DNA from: a virus
DNA length: 31,145 bases
Reading direction: 5' to 3' (one strand)
IMG/VR virus record: IMGVR_UViG_3300046753_000145
Coordinates: 1 to 31,145 of that record
Both the position numbers and the translations under genes were made by a program. Shown piece after piece: positions 18,229-27,596 of this stretch. The notes beneath the pieces are model-generated. The model was not told the origin of the DNA. It did not search any database and saw only the letters and a program-made list of their open reading frames with translations. Each line of letters opens with the position of its first letter. Positions within the stretch are counted from its first letter, which is position 1.

Positions 18229-18782
18229 TGGATATTAGATTCAAAAATACTGAGGCATATCTTAAATCATTTGCGGAAAGCAAACTGGTTCAGTATTTCT
18301 TGGAATCTTATGAAACAACAAGACCTAGAAGCGGAGGGATAAACTCTCAGGTTCGCTCTAGTGGAGAGGGTGGTAGCTCTTTGAATGTTAGAGTACAGAA
18401 CGATGGTCTTGACATAAACTTATATGGCAACTCTTATTTAGAGGGTGTTGACAAAGGAACAGCACCTTTTTTTCCTAATGTAGATGCAATAAGAAATTGG
18501 ATAACAACAAAACCAGTTACACTAAGAGATGCTAGGGGTGGAACAATGCCTAGAACAGAATCCAATATTAAGTCGGTAGCATATAAGATTGGCGAGGCAA
18601 TATCATTAAGGGGTATTGCTCCAGCAAACTACATAAGGGAAGTTGTAGAAAGAGCATTTGAAGAAATAGTCGGTGGAATAACACCATCACTAAAAGCAGA
18701 CGTAAAAGACAAATTAGACGATATATTAACAAAAGCTGGATACACAAAGAAAGGCGACACATACGTTTTAAAGACAAAATAG
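18228..18782 (+). CDS. HK97 gp10-like head-tail joining / minor tail protein
   Basis: 184 aa from the ATG at 18228, which overlaps the preceding TAA; an upstream TTG at 18222 is less likely. The middle reads YGNSYLEGVDKGTAPFFPN, then IRNWITTKPVTLRD, and SVAYKIGEAISLRGIAPANY. Family members of the gp10-like group carry the same 'Y...xxGT...P...I..Wi..k..' plan and an RGI-P end. The likely role is in the neck or the tail terminator ring. Structure prediction would settle it. Confidence 0.6.
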   Translation: MDIRFKNTEAYLKSFAESKLVQYFLESYETTRPRSGGINSQVRSSGEGGSSLNVRVQNDGLDINLYGNSYLEGVDKGTAPFFPNVDAIRNWITTKPVTLRDARGGTMPRTESNIKSVAYKIGEAISLRGIAPANYIREVVERAFEEIVGGITPSLKADVKDKLDDILTKAGYTKKGDTYVLKTK

Positions 18783-19976
18783 ATGGCACAAATAATAAAC
18801 ACAAGAAGTCCGTTTTATATAAAAGTTTATCACGCATCACTATTTGAGGCTAAACTTCAATTATACATATATGAGGGTGTAAAAGATGCTACACCTGATG
18901 CTGCTGACTTAAGATACACTATTCAAAAGGCAGAGCTTGAGGGTAACAACTACGTTGTATTTGAGATATCTGAGCTTGTAAGAGATTATATAGAAACTAA
19001 ATATGATGGGGAGTACGATAGCTATGCTGTTTGGGTCAATCCTGTAATTACAGCATTTGAGGAAGATGGGAGTCCAATATCTTCTCCAACGGTAACGCCT
19101 AGCACATATTCAGACCAGTTTATTGCAACAGACGGCTACGGATACTTTGACGAGGGCATAAACCCAGACATCGACAAAGGTCTTATGATGACCCCTGCTA
19201 CAATCTATAGGGTTCAGGATAGGAGCATCAACATTCCTGTTTATACAGATACAACAAATAGCGTTGCCTTTAGATTAAACGGAGAAACGGTTTATTCTAA
19301 AACCATTGAGTATGCAGACCCAGCAAATCCAACAACATCTGAAGCAATCCAATACATAGCTTCCGATAGCAATTCAACAGCCGACAGCTACAAAGAAAGA
19401 GTGCTTGAGGATGGCGGTACATTTGAAGATAGTAGATGCCTCAGAGAGTTTGATTCTCAGATAGACATAGGCAATATAGACGAGGTATATGTAAGCTACA
19501 CAAAAGACTCGCTAACAAAGACACATATTCTAAAAGTAAAAACATTTGATTGCTCAAAGTATGAACCGATTAGAGTAACCTTTGTGAACAAATATGGCGC
19601 ATTACAGGACATCTACTTCACTAGAAGAAGCAACGAATCTATAAATGTAAAAACAGATGACTTTAAGGCATCGGTGATGGACTTTGACAACTTTAGCTAC
19701 GATACATCATCGCATCAAATGAGAACACTAAACCTAGTGGGTAACGAAAGCATAACGCTAAACACTGACTACATTGATGAATCATGTAATGAACATATAA
19801 GACAGCTAATGTTATCTGAGCAGATTTGGATGACTAGGCTCACAGACAAAGAGGAAGTAGTGCCGTTGAAGCTAAGGAGTAATTCATTACAGTTGAAGAA
19901 AAGAGTAAACGACAAGCTAGTTCAATACACTATGGACTTTGATTTGGCATTCGACAAAATAAATACGATTCGATAA
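18783..19976 (+). CDS. Distal tail / baseplate protein
   Basis: 397 aa, soluble and beta-rich. Several blocks are typical of a large flavobacterial-phage tail family: SPFYIKVYHASLFEAKLQLY at the start, VVFEISELVRDYIETKYDGE, and VTFVNKYGALQDIYFTRRSN in the C-terminal third. Position between the neck-type genes and the 752-aa protein, with a 1-nt overlap to the latter, suggests a tail-tip or distal tail protein. Biochemical role unknown. Confidence 0.65.
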   Translation: MAQIINTRSPFYIKVYHASLFEAKLQLYIYEGVKDATPDAADLRYTIQKAELEGNNYVVFEISELVRDYIETKYDGEYDSYAVWVNPVITAFEEDGSPISSPTVTPSTYSDQFIATDGYGYFDEGINPDIDKGLMMTPATIYRVQDRSINIPVYTDTTNSVAFRLNGETVYSKTIEYADPANPTTSEAIQYIASDSNSTADSYKERVLEDGGTFEDSRCLREFDSQIDIGNIDEVYVSYTKDSLTKTHILKVKTFDCSKYEPIRVTFVNKYGALQDIYFTRRSNESINVKTDDFKASVMDFDNFSYDTSSHQMRTLNLVGNESITLNTDYIDESCNEHIRQLMLSEQIWMTRLTDKEEVVPLKLRSNSLQLKKRVNDKLVQYTMDFDLAFDKINTIR

Positions 19977-22234
19977 TGAATAAGGTTGTATTATACATAA
20001 AAGATGCCGACAATGTATTTCAGGCGGTGGACTTGTTTGAGGATGAAACAATATCACTAACCTCCAAAATACAAGACATAAGAGATATATCTAAAGTGTT
20101 TACTGACTTCTCTCAATCTTTCACAATACCTGCCTCAAAGAAGAATAATAAGATATTCAAACACTTCTATAACTACTTTATATCTGAGGGCGCATTCGAT
20201 GCCAGAAAAAAGGTTGACGCAAGGCTTGAGATAAACTACACTCCATTTAGACAGGGCAAGGTGTTTCTAAATAGTGTAAAGATGAAGAATAACAAGCCAT
20301 ACGCATATAATGTTAATTTCTTCGGAGACACAATCAATCTAAAAGATGTGTTGAGAGATGATGAATTGGAAACGCTTACTTGGCTTGATAATTTTAAGTA
20401 TCAATACACTAGTTCAAATACAAAAACAAGGTTTACAAGTAACTTAAACGAAACAGTTGGTGGCGTGGTTAAGTATGACCCATTGATTGTACCACTTATA
20501 GCACATACGAAAAGACTTTATTTTAATTCAGACACCAACCACTCCGCAACTACATTGGTTGGTGATTTGTCGTACCACAATGGCTCTCGTAGTGCTGATG
20601 TAGCATTACAGTTTGATGACTTAAAACCAGCCATACGACTTATACACATAATAGAGGCAATAGAAGAAAAGTATCCTGAAATAGAATTTACAAGAGATTT
20701 CTTTGATTCAGAGGCATTTTCTGGAGATGGGACAACTGATAACAGGGGTTTGTATATGTGGTTGAGCAGGGAGAAAGGAAAAATAGGTTCAGGAGAAGAA
20801 AGTGTAGAGACTGTATTAACTGGCTTTACACATTCATCTGGAGACACATTTGCCGATTGGGAAACAAACACAATAACTCCAAGTTTTTCAGATAGCGGAA
20901 GCGATGAGGATTCTATACTAAATTTAGAAACTTGGTCTGTAGGAGCTACTCCTCCCTTTGATTATTATAGGAATTTATTAGACTTAACTGTAACCACAAC
21001 CGCATCTACAAGTTATGACGTTAGAGTTATAGATACATTGGATAATAATAAAGTTATATTTGAATCATCTACAAATACTGGGTCTGACACTTATCAATTT
21101 CTTTTGGGTAACCCTAGAGTATATGGGTTAAAATTTCTTATAAATTCAGATGGTGGATTTCAGGCAACATTTTCACTTAGAATAAGGCAAAGATTTAAGA
21201 GTGGTGATTTTCCATTTCCAGAAACTACATTAACAGATGGTAATTTCACACCAGATTCCGTTCTTGCTTTACAAGATGGAGAGATAAGACCAACTGAAAG
21301 AATACCTAAAATGAAGATTATAGATTTCATAATAGGTATATTCAAGATGTTTAATCTAACTGCCTACATAGTAGATGACCTAAATGATTCTGATTATGGC
21401 AAAATCAGGGTGCTGCCTCTTGATGACTACTACAATGACAACCCAAAAATATTTGATATAACAAAATATGTAGATTCATCTGAGACAGACATTGATTCTA
21501 CAATACCGTTTAGCGAAATACAGTTTAAGTACAAAGACCCTAAAACACTTTTGATGTTACAGCACAAGGAGGCTTTTAACGAAATATTTGGAGACTCCAT
21601 TTATAATCAACAGGATGTGGATAGGGGTAAACCATATAAAATAGACGTTCCATTTGAACGTTTAAAGTTTGAGAGGCTTATTGATGAGGACACTAATGGA
21701 ATAGGTACTACCAGCATATTGTGGGGTTATTCAGCAGGAGACAATTTTAAACCAGATGCGAGTGCAGAACCCCAACCAACAGCAAACTATGATTCTGTAT
21801 TAACAGAACCAATTTTATTTTATGGAATTAGAATATCTGGACTATCAGCTGGTTATGGTATAAATTGGAATGGCGATTCACACGAAGAACTATTTAATTA
21901 CTGGAGACCGTCAAATACAGTTGAAAATGGAACAGCCTCAATAGCACCAGATTTTACAATAAATTTTGATGACGAGGTTGATGAGTGGAATCTTCAAAAT
22001 TACGGAGGAGAAACAAACTCACTATTTAAAAAGTTCTATCAAACATATATAGAGGATGCGTTTAATGCTAAGAAAAGGATATTTAAGCTAACAGCACATT
22101 TACCCAGTAGTATATTACTTAATTATAAGCTGAACGATAGATTTCAGATTGGAGACAAGGTATTTACGATAAATTCAATAGACACAAATCTAAAAACAGG
22201 AGAGTCTAAACTAGAATTACTAAACGTATTATGA
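19976..22234 (+). CDS. Large baseplate / tail-tip protein
   Basis: 752 aa. The N-terminal fifth carries a strong pattern: VFTDFSQSFTIPASKKNNKI (42-61), FKHFYNYF, GAFDARKKVDARLEINYTPF, GKVFLNSVKMKNNKPYAYNV, all conserved in tail proteins of Bacteroidetes phages as I recall. The middle is beta-rich and variable (about 270-390), and the C-terminal part (KLTAHLPSSILLNYKLNDRF, QIGDKVFTINSIDTNLKTGE) resembles tail-hub ends. A hub or tip role is inferred. Its ATGA overlap links it to the small gene at 22231. Confidence 0.68.
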   Translation: MNKVVLYIKDADNVFQAVDLFEDETISLTSKIQDIRDISKVFTDFSQSFTIPASKKNNKIFKHFYNYFISEGAFDARKKVDARLEINYTPFRQGKVFLNSVKMKNNKPYAYNVNFFGDTINLKDVLRDDELETLTWLDNFKYQYTSSNTKTRFTSNLNETVGGVVKYDPLIVPLIAHTKRLYFNSDTNHSATTLVGDLSYHNGSRSADVALQFDDLKPAIRLIHIIEAIEEKYPEIEFTRDFFDSEAFSGDGTTDNRGLYMWLSREKGKIGSGEESVETVLTGFTHSSGDTFADWETNTITPSFSDSGSDEDSILNLETWSVGATPPFDYYRNLLDLTVTTTASTSYDVRVIDTLDNNKVIFESSTNTGSDTYQFLLGNPRVYGLKFLINSDGGFQATFSLRIRQRFKSGDFPFPETTLTDGNFTPDSVLALQDGEIRPTERIPKMKIIDFIIGIFKMFNLTAYIVDDLNDSDYGKIRVLPLDDYYNDNPKIFDITKYVDSSETDIDSTIPFSEIQFKYKDPKTLLMLQHKEAFNEIFGDSIYNQQDVDRGKPYKIDVPFERLKFERLIDEDTNGIGTTSILWGYSAGDNFKPDASAEPQPTANYDSVLTEPILFYGIRISGLSAGYGINWNGDSHEELFNYWRPSNTVENGTASIAPDFTINFDDEVDEWNLQNYGGETNSLFKKFYQTYIEDAFNAKKRIFKLTAHLPSSILLNYKLNDRFQIGDKVFTINSIDTNLKTGESKLELLNVL

Positions 22235-22392
22235 TAAAGCAGATTATAGATTTATTGGCAGTTTCCGATTGGTATGGTATTTCTCACAACGTAGATATTG
22301 CCAAAGGAGTGTACAGAGGATGTCGTAATTGGGATGACGTAAAAAATCAAGTGGAAAGAGTGAAACAATCTAAAGCATACAAGAATGGCTGA
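22231..22392 (+). CDS. Small conserved tail-module protein
   Basis: 53 aa, beginning MIKQIIDLLAVSDWYGISHN then VDIAKGVYRGCRNWDDVKNQ. Overlaps the baseplate gene by 4 nt (ATGA) and the tape measure by 8 nt. A small protein with SDWYGIS...AKGVYR is, from memory, regularly found at this place in flavobacterial phages. Function unknown. Confidence 0.65.
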   Translation: MIKQIIDLLAVSDWYGISHNVDIAKGVYRGCRNWDDVKNQVERVKQSKAYKNG

Positions 22393-24460
22393 ACAGAAGA
22401 TACTCATATCGATACAGATACAGGATAAGGCTGCTAAAAAAACAATAGATGCAACATCTTCCAGTTTAAATAAACTGGCAACATCGCAAAAAAAAGTTGG
22501 TAAAGCAACAGACCAGACAAGAGCAACTTCTGGTCTGAACAATGCAATATTGATGGAAACCAGCCGACTTGCTTCTGATGCGAGTTTTGGATTTACAGCT
22601 ATCGCAAACAACTTGTCGCAGTTGATAAACTTATTCAAGGCTTCTAAAGATGCTACTGGTTCTTTTGCTCAAAGTATAAAGTCATTATTTACAATTCAAT
22701 CGGCATTATTAATAGGTGTTCAGTTGCTTATTACATACGGAAGTGATTTGTTTAAATTGTTTAAAGATTTAGCTGGTGGAGGGGATTTACTAAAGGAAAC
22801 ATTTAAGGATGCAGGAAGCGAAGTTTCTTCTACCGCTGGAAAATTTGAAACTTATATTAGGACACTTCAAGACTCTAATAAATCACAAGAAGAGCAGAAA
22901 AAAGCAATACAGGCATTAAATAAAGAGTTTCCTGAATACATTAATCAGTTAGATGAAGCTAATGTATCTTTGGTTGACGTGGCTAACAACACGTCTGAAG
23001 CAGCCGAACAAAACGATATATATAGAGAATCCCTTGTTAAATTAGCAATGGCACGTGCTGCTCAAAACAAGATAGATGAGCTTGTAGCGGAACAGTTGCA
23101 GAATGAGGTTGATGCTAAGAATGAGTTAAAGAAAGTAAGCGATTTAAGTATAGAACAGGCAGAGAAATTATCTAAGAGCCTTGATGAAACAATAAATAAA
23201 AGAGAATCTGAGGTAACCTCTATAAGAAAGAAAACAAGCATAAGGAGAGAAGAGGTAAGGGAGGATGATATTGCCGTTAAAAGAATTATAGACAATAGAG
23301 ACAAGGAGAATAAAAAATTAGATGAACAGATAGACGCTCTTATTGAATATACTCAAATACAAACAAATACTGCTAAAAAAGGTTCTCGTAATAGAAATCG
23401 TATATTTAAAGAAGCTGACCTTGATTTTGAAAAAGAAATACTTTCATCACAACAAAGAATAGAAAAGTTAGAAGCGAGGCATGAAAAAGACCTAATCGAA
23501 ATAAAGATAAGTGCGATGGGGGAAAAAGCCGTATTAAAGCAAGCCGAGTTTGAGCAAGACCAGTCCAGAAGATTAAGGGATTTTTTGCAGAGCGAAGCTA
23601 CCCTTAAACAGAAACAACTTGCCGAAGAAAGATACAACAATTCAATAGCGGAATCAAAAGAAAGCTTATACAAATATCTAATTCAACTTGATAATGAATA
23701 CAACGCAACAATATCTGACCTTGAAGAAAGAAGAGAGCTTGAAGATTTATCTGCTTTTGGCAAGGCGTTACAGACATTTAATACAGAGAGATTAAAGTTT
23801 CAAGAGCAGTTTCTTAAAAGCTATACTGACTCTGAAATTGACAGGGTTGAAGTTGCGAAACAATTAGAAAACGATAGGTTTAACAATGAAATGTTAAATC
23901 TTAAAGCTATAAGAGACCAAAGAATAGCTGATGGAGAAACCACTTATGAAATAGACCAACAAATACTTAATGCGGAAAAAGCAAATTCAGAGACTAAAAT
24001 TGCCTTAGCTGAACAAGAAAGAGATGCTAAAATAGCTATAGCAAATCAAGTTGGAAACGCTATTGTAGCTGTTGCTGGAGAGGGTTCTACTGTTGGTAAG
24101 GCAGCTTCTGTTGCAATGGCTATAATGAACACCAAAGAGGCGTTTACTGCTGCGCTTGGTGCTAAACCTTATGGTGTTTGGAATATAGCGCAAGCTGCCG
24201 CTGTGCTTGCCATGGGTATGAAGCAGGTTAAAGATATTATGGCTGTTAAAATTCCTGGAAAAGACCCATCTACAAGTGGTACAGGGGCGGTAATAGAAGC
24301 ACCAGCCTTTAATGTTGTGGGGGCATCACAAACATCGCAATTAGCAGAGACCGTTGCAGGACAACAAGCAAAACCAATAAAAGCATTTGTAGTTGGGAAA
24401 GATATTTCCACGCAACAAGAATTAGACAGAAACACAACAAACACCGCATCATTCGGTTAA
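22385..24460 (+). CDS. Tape measure protein
   Basis: 691 aa, the only gene of suitable size and composition. It has a helical head, a hydrophobic segment (about 94-116, SIKSLFTIQSALLIGVQLLI), then some 450 residues of charged coiled coil (LDEANVSLVDVANNTSEAAE through DLEERRELEDLSAFGKALQT). A hydrophobic, alanine/glycine-rich C-terminal section follows (AIVAVAGEGSTVGKAASVAM, WNIAQAAAVLAMGMKQVKDI), as in most tape measures, which use it near the tip or to enter the host membrane. Length in this class scales with tail length, so the tail is probably short to medium, on the order of 100 nm. Confidence 0.88.
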   Translation: MAEQKILISIQIQDKAAKKTIDATSSSLNKLATSQKKVGKATDQTRATSGLNNAILMETSRLASDASFGFTAIANNLSQLINLFKASKDATGSFAQSIKSLFTIQSALLIGVQLLITYGSDLFKLFKDLAGGGDLLKETFKDAGSEVSSTAGKFETYIRTLQDSNKSQEEQKKAIQALNKEFPEYINQLDEANVSLVDVANNTSEAAEQNDIYRESLVKLAMARAAQNKIDELVAEQLQNEVDAKNELKKVSDLSIEQAEKLSKSLDETINKRESEVTSIRKKTSIRREEVREDDIAVKRIIDNRDKENKKLDEQIDALIEYTQIQTNTAKKGSRNRNRIFKEADLDFEKEILSSQQRIEKLEARHEKDLIEIKISAMGEKAVLKQAEFEQDQSRRLRDFLQSEATLKQKQLAEERYNNSIAESKESLYKYLIQLDNEYNATISDLEERRELEDLSAFGKALQTFNTERLKFQEQFLKSYTDSEIDRVEVAKQLENDRFNNEMLNLKAIRDQRIADGETTYEIDQQILNAEKANSETKIALAEQERDAKIAIANQVGNAIVAVAGEGSTVGKAASVAMAIMNTKEAFTAALGAKPYGVWNIAQAAAVLAMGMKQVKDIMAVKIPGKDPSTSGTGAVIEAPAFNVVGASQTSQLAETVAGQQAKPIKAFVVGKDISTQQELDRNTTNTASFG

Positions 24461-24469
24461 TTTAATAGT

Positions 24470-25801
24470 ATGAAGATAATAGAATTATTTATAGACGAAG
24501 AGGGAGAATTTGCTGGAATTGATGCTATTTCAATCGTAGAGCAACCTGCAATAGAAGAAAACTTTGTGGCATTAAAAGAAGAGATTAAGGTTGAGTTAGC
24601 TGATGTAGATGCAGATAAACGTATCCTTATGGGTGCAGCACTTATCCCAAACAAAAACATATACAGAAGAGATAGGGATGAGGAATATTACATATACTTC
24701 TCTGAGGATACTGTGCGTAAGGCATCTGAAATGTTCCTGATGAAAGGAAACCAGAATAAGTCAACGCTAGAACATCAGGCAGAGCTTTCTGGACTATCTG
24801 TAGTAGAGTCTTGGATTATAGAGGATGAGACACACGATAAATCTCGTAAGTATGGCTTAAATATGCCTGTGGGAACTTGGATGGTATCAATGAAAGTCAA
24901 CAACGAAGATGTTTGGAACGACTATGTTAAAACAGGTAAAGTAAAAGGATTTTCAATAGAGGGATACTTTACCGATAAAGTTGCTATGTCTATGATTGAG
25001 CAAGATACGGATGCAGCAGAAATACTCTTAGAGATTGCAGATAGCATTGAAACTGGTAAATTACAACTAGAGACATACGGAGACTACCCTCAGAGCGTTA
25101 GAAACAATGCCAGAAGAGGTATTGAGCTAAACAAAAAGGTAAATAATAAGTGCGCAACCTCTGTGGGGAAAATAAGAGCGCAACAGCTCAGTAGAGGTGA
25201 AAAACTTAGTGTGTCCACGATAAAACGCATGTATTCATACTTATCTAGGGCAGGAGAATATTATGATGCTGGAGATTCTAAGGCTTGTGGCACAATTTCA
25301 TACTTATTGTGGGGTGGAAAGGCTGGACTAGCTTGGAGTAGAAGTAAACTAAAAAAATTAGGTGAAATTGAATTAGCAGAATACGATGACAAAGGCAGAA
25401 TTAAAAGAAGCAAGAAAGCTCCAAAATCCGATACTCCAAATCCTAATCCTAAACGAGGAAGCAATCGCAATCCAAAGGGTGCTGCTGGGAAATCAAGGGG
25501 AGTTAATGTTCCCGACAGAGTGCTAAAGTCGCTGCAAAAAAAGGCAGATGATTTTAATGATAAGTATAAATCTAAAAAAGGATATGGAACTACTGTTGGA
25601 CAGTTGAAGTCGGTATATCAACGTGGAGTTGGTGCGTTCCAAACATCGCATAGTCCAGAAGTAAAATCTGCTGAACAATGGGGTCAAGCTAGGGTTAACG
25701 CTTATATATATCTGCTGAAGAATGGCAGACCTCAAAACGCAAAGTACACTACTGACTACGATTTATTACCCAAGAAACACCCTAAATCAAGTAAGAAATG
25801 A
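24470..25801 (+). CDS. Prohead protease (XkdF-like S78_2) fused to two further domains
   Basis: 443 aa. Residues 1-185 fit the XkdF / Peptidase S78_2 prohead protease: IPNKNIYRRD, STLEHQAELSG with H102 and KGFSIEGYF with S162 as catalytic candidates. Residues 205-298 form a second conserved unit (YPQSVRNNARRGIELNKKVN, YLSRAGEYYDAGDSKACGTI, WGGKAGLAWSRSKLKKLG). After a basic linker, 368-433 matches the DUF5824 type (KKGYGTTVGQLKSVYQRGVG, WGQARVNAYIYLLKNGRP). The protease should process the scaffold and capsid encoded just downstream; the roles of the added domains are unknown. The ATG follows AATTTAATAGT, a partial copy of the dispersed motif. Confidence 0.82.
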   Translation: MKIIELFIDEEGEFAGIDAISIVEQPAIEENFVALKEEIKVELADVDADKRILMGAALIPNKNIYRRDRDEEYYIYFSEDTVRKASEMFLMKGNQNKSTLEHQAELSGLSVVESWIIEDETHDKSRKYGLNMPVGTWMVSMKVNNEDVWNDYVKTGKVKGFSIEGYFTDKVAMSMIEQDTDAAEILLEIADSIETGKLQLETYGDYPQSVRNNARRGIELNKKVNNKCATSVGKIRAQQLSRGEKLSVSTIKRMYSYLSRAGEYYDAGDSKACGTISYLLWGGKAGLAWSRSKLKKLGEIELAEYDDKGRIKRSKKAPKSDTPNPNPKRGSNRNPKGAAGKSRGVNVPDRVLKSLQKKADDFNDKYKSKKGYGTTVGQLKSVYQRGVGAFQTSHSPEVKSAEQWGQARVNAYIYLLKNGRPQNAKYTTDYDLLPKKHPKSSKK

Positions 25802-25944
25802 AAAGTAAAGAGACGGTAGGAAATCAAGTTCCCAGAAATAGCAAGAGAGGATGCCTATGTAAAGACGGCAGGAGATACTCAAGAAAGTGTTGCGATGGCA
25901 CACTCAGAAGTCAAGGTATTGGCAACATAAATTCTGGTAGCTAA
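25798..25944 (+). CDS. Small cysteine-rich phage protein
   Basis: 48 aa, overlapping the protease stop by 4 nt. KRGCLCKDGRRYSRKCCDGT (17-36), ending RSQGIGNI, gives four cysteines as CxC...CC, fit for one zinc ion or disulfides. From memory, short proteins of this type (CLCKDG...YS-KCCdG...QGIGN) are common in Flavobacterium phages close to capsid genes. Its role is not known. Confidence 0.68.
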   Translation: MKSKETVGNQVPRNSKRGCLCKDGRRYSRKCCDGTLRSQGIGNINSGS

Positions 25945-25951
25945 AAATCTA

Positions 25952-25978
25952 ACACCCAGTTATTTTTCTGTTACTTTA
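25952..25978 (+). promoter_or_regulatory. Candidate late promoter of scaffold/capsid
   Basis: ACAC (25952-25955), 13 nt, TGTTACTTTA (25969-25978). A looser version of the elements at 10031 and 16966, in the only sizeable gap before the scaffold gene. Function is inferred. Confidence 0.3.
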
Positions 25979-26005
25979 TAGAACTTAAAAGTTAATTAAC
26001 ATAAA

Positions 26006-26557
26006 ATGGAGAGTAAAGCTACAAATATTTTAAACGATATAATGCAAAAACTCTCTGCTATTACAGAAGTAGAATCAACCGAAGTTGAGAACATCGAAGT
26101 TCAAAGCGAAGAAGTTGCCGAAACTGAAAAAGTAGAGGAAGTTGCATTATCTGAAGATTCTTCAGAAGAGGCTTCTGCCGAAGAGGTAGAGGTTGCTTTA
26201 GACTCTGATTCAACTGAAGAGGTTGAACTAGAAGAAGATTCTGAAGAGGCTGCCGAAGAGGAATCTGAGGAAGTCGAACTAATGGAGGGTTATGTAAAGG
26301 AAGAGGATTTTAACTCTAAGATTGCACAGCTCGAAGATATGATTAAATCTATCAAAGAAGATATGATGGTAGAGTACGATAAAGTTGAGAAAGAGAAAGA
26401 AGAACTTTCTTCTCAGGTTGAAAAGCTATCTGCTGAACCAGCAGCCGAGCCAATCGCACACGCACCATCTCAAAAAACAGAACAAAAAGAGGTGATTAAA
26501 TTCGGTCAGAATCGCCCTGCTAACACACTTGACCGAGTATTTTCTAAATTAAAATAA
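26006..26557 (+). CDS. Capsid scaffolding protein
   Basis: 183 aa, extremely acidic in the first two thirds (runs such as EVESTEVENIEVQSEEVAET and SEEAAEEESEEVELMEG), then a coiled coil (FNSKIAQLEDMIKSIKEDMM, about 102-142) and a basic C terminus (FGQNRPANTLDRVFSKLK) that would dock on the capsid protein. This is the usual scaffold architecture, and it lies directly before the major capsid gene (9-nt gap) and after the protease. The Glu-rich repeat makes family recognition by sequence unreliable. Confidence 0.8.
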   Translation: MESKATNILNDIMQKLSAITEVESTEVENIEVQSEEVAETEKVEEVALSEDSSEEASAEEVEVALDSDSTEEVELEEDSEEAAEEESEEVELMEGYVKEEDFNSKIAQLEDMIKSIKEDMMVEYDKVEKEKEELSSQVEKLSAEPAAEPIAHAPSQKTEQKEVIKFGQNRPANTLDRVFSKLK

Positions 26558-26566
26558 CACACAAAA

Positions 26567-27538
26567 ATGAGTAATCAAAAAGTAAATTTAAGCTCAGTTG
26601 TAACTCCGATTACAACAACTTACGCTGGTGAGTTTGCAGGGAAATATATCTCAGCAGCTCTTTTAAGTGGTAAAACTCTAGCTGATGGAGCAATCACTAT
26701 TAAGCCAAACGTAAAATTTAAAGAGGTAATCAAAAAGGTTGCTTCTACCGACATTATCGCTGACGGAACTTGTGATTTCACAAGCACTGCTGATGCGTTA
26801 ACGCTTACTGAGCGTATTCTACAGCCAGAAGAGTTCCAAGTGAACCTAGAGCTGTGTAAGCAAGATTTCCGTTCTGACTGGGAAGCTGTACAAATGGGAT
26901 ATTCTGCATTTGACAATCTACCTCCAGCATTTTCTGATTTCTTACTAGGACACGTTGCTGCTAAGGTTGCAGAGAAAACTGAACAAAATATCTGGGGTGG
27001 TGTAAATGCCAACGCTGGAGAGTTTGACGGTTTAACTGTACTTATGGCTGCTGATTCAGATGTAAATGATGCTGCAAATGGAGCTGAGACTTCATTCTCT
27101 TCTTCTAACATCGTAACGCTACTTGGAAATGTTGTTGATGCACTTCCGTCTGCTGTATATGGAAAAGAAGATTTAACTATCTACGTTCCTACTGCTGCAC
27201 ATCAAGCGTATGTACGTGCATTAGGAGGATTCGCTTCTGGTGGACAAGGTGCTGCTGGTACAGATGCTAAAGGTCAACAATGGTATAACATGGGTAACGC
27301 TCTTAGCTTTGAGGGAATCAAGCTACAGTTAACTCCTGGACTTCCAAGCGACCACATCGTAGCTGGAGAGGCTTCTAACTTATTCTTTGGTACTGGTCTT
27401 ATTTCTGACCACAACGAAGTTAAAGTTATCGATATGGCTGACATTGATGGCTCACAAAACGTAAGAGTCGTTATGCGCTTTACTGCTGGCGTACAGTACG
27501 GTATTGGTTCTGACCTTGCCCTCCTTACTTTAGCATAA
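26567..27538 (+). CDS. Major capsid protein
   Basis: 323 aa, with an HK97-like size and composition: N-terminal arm, then VASTDIIADGTCDFTSTADA, EFQVNLELCKQDFRSDWEAV, and a P-domain-like YGKEDLTIYVPTAAHQAYVR with an A-domain glycine-rich section (GGFASGGQGAAGTDAKGQQW). The codon use is the most regular of the window (many preferred GCT, GGT, AAC and TCT codons), which suits very high expression. Flanked by scaffold and a terminator. No other gene fits this role. Confidence 0.88.
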   Translation: MSNQKVNLSSVVTPITTTYAGEFAGKYISAALLSGKTLADGAITIKPNVKFKEVIKKVASTDIIADGTCDFTSTADALTLTERILQPEEFQVNLELCKQDFRSDWEAVQMGYSAFDNLPPAFSDFLLGHVAAKVAEKTEQNIWGGVNANAGEFDGLTVLMAADSDVNDAANGAETSFSSSNIVTLLGNVVDALPSAVYGKEDLTIYVPTAAHQAYVRALGGFASGGQGAAGTDAKGQQWYNMGNALSFEGIKLQLTPGLPSDHIVAGEASNLFFGTGLISDHNEVKVIDMADIDGSQNVRVVMRFTAGVQYGIGSDLALLTLA

Positions 27539-27552
27539 TAATTGTTTAATTT

Positions 27553-27579
27553 AAAGGGGTGGTTAACACTACCCCTTTT
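27553..27579 (+). terminator. Terminator after the major capsid gene
   Basis: AAAGGGGT (27553-27560) and ACCCCTTT (27571-27578) with a 10-nt loop; only four Ts follow, so it is probably leaky and sets a lower level for the genes downstream. The left arm overlaps AATTTAAAGGGG, similar to the dispersed motif. Confidence 0.7.
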
Positions 27580-27596
27580 ACTAAAAAAAATAGATA

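Noticed and set aside
26620-27111. 163-codon minus-strand ORF opposite the capsid gene
   Set aside because: Antisense of a strongly expressed gene with biased codons; such shadows are expected.
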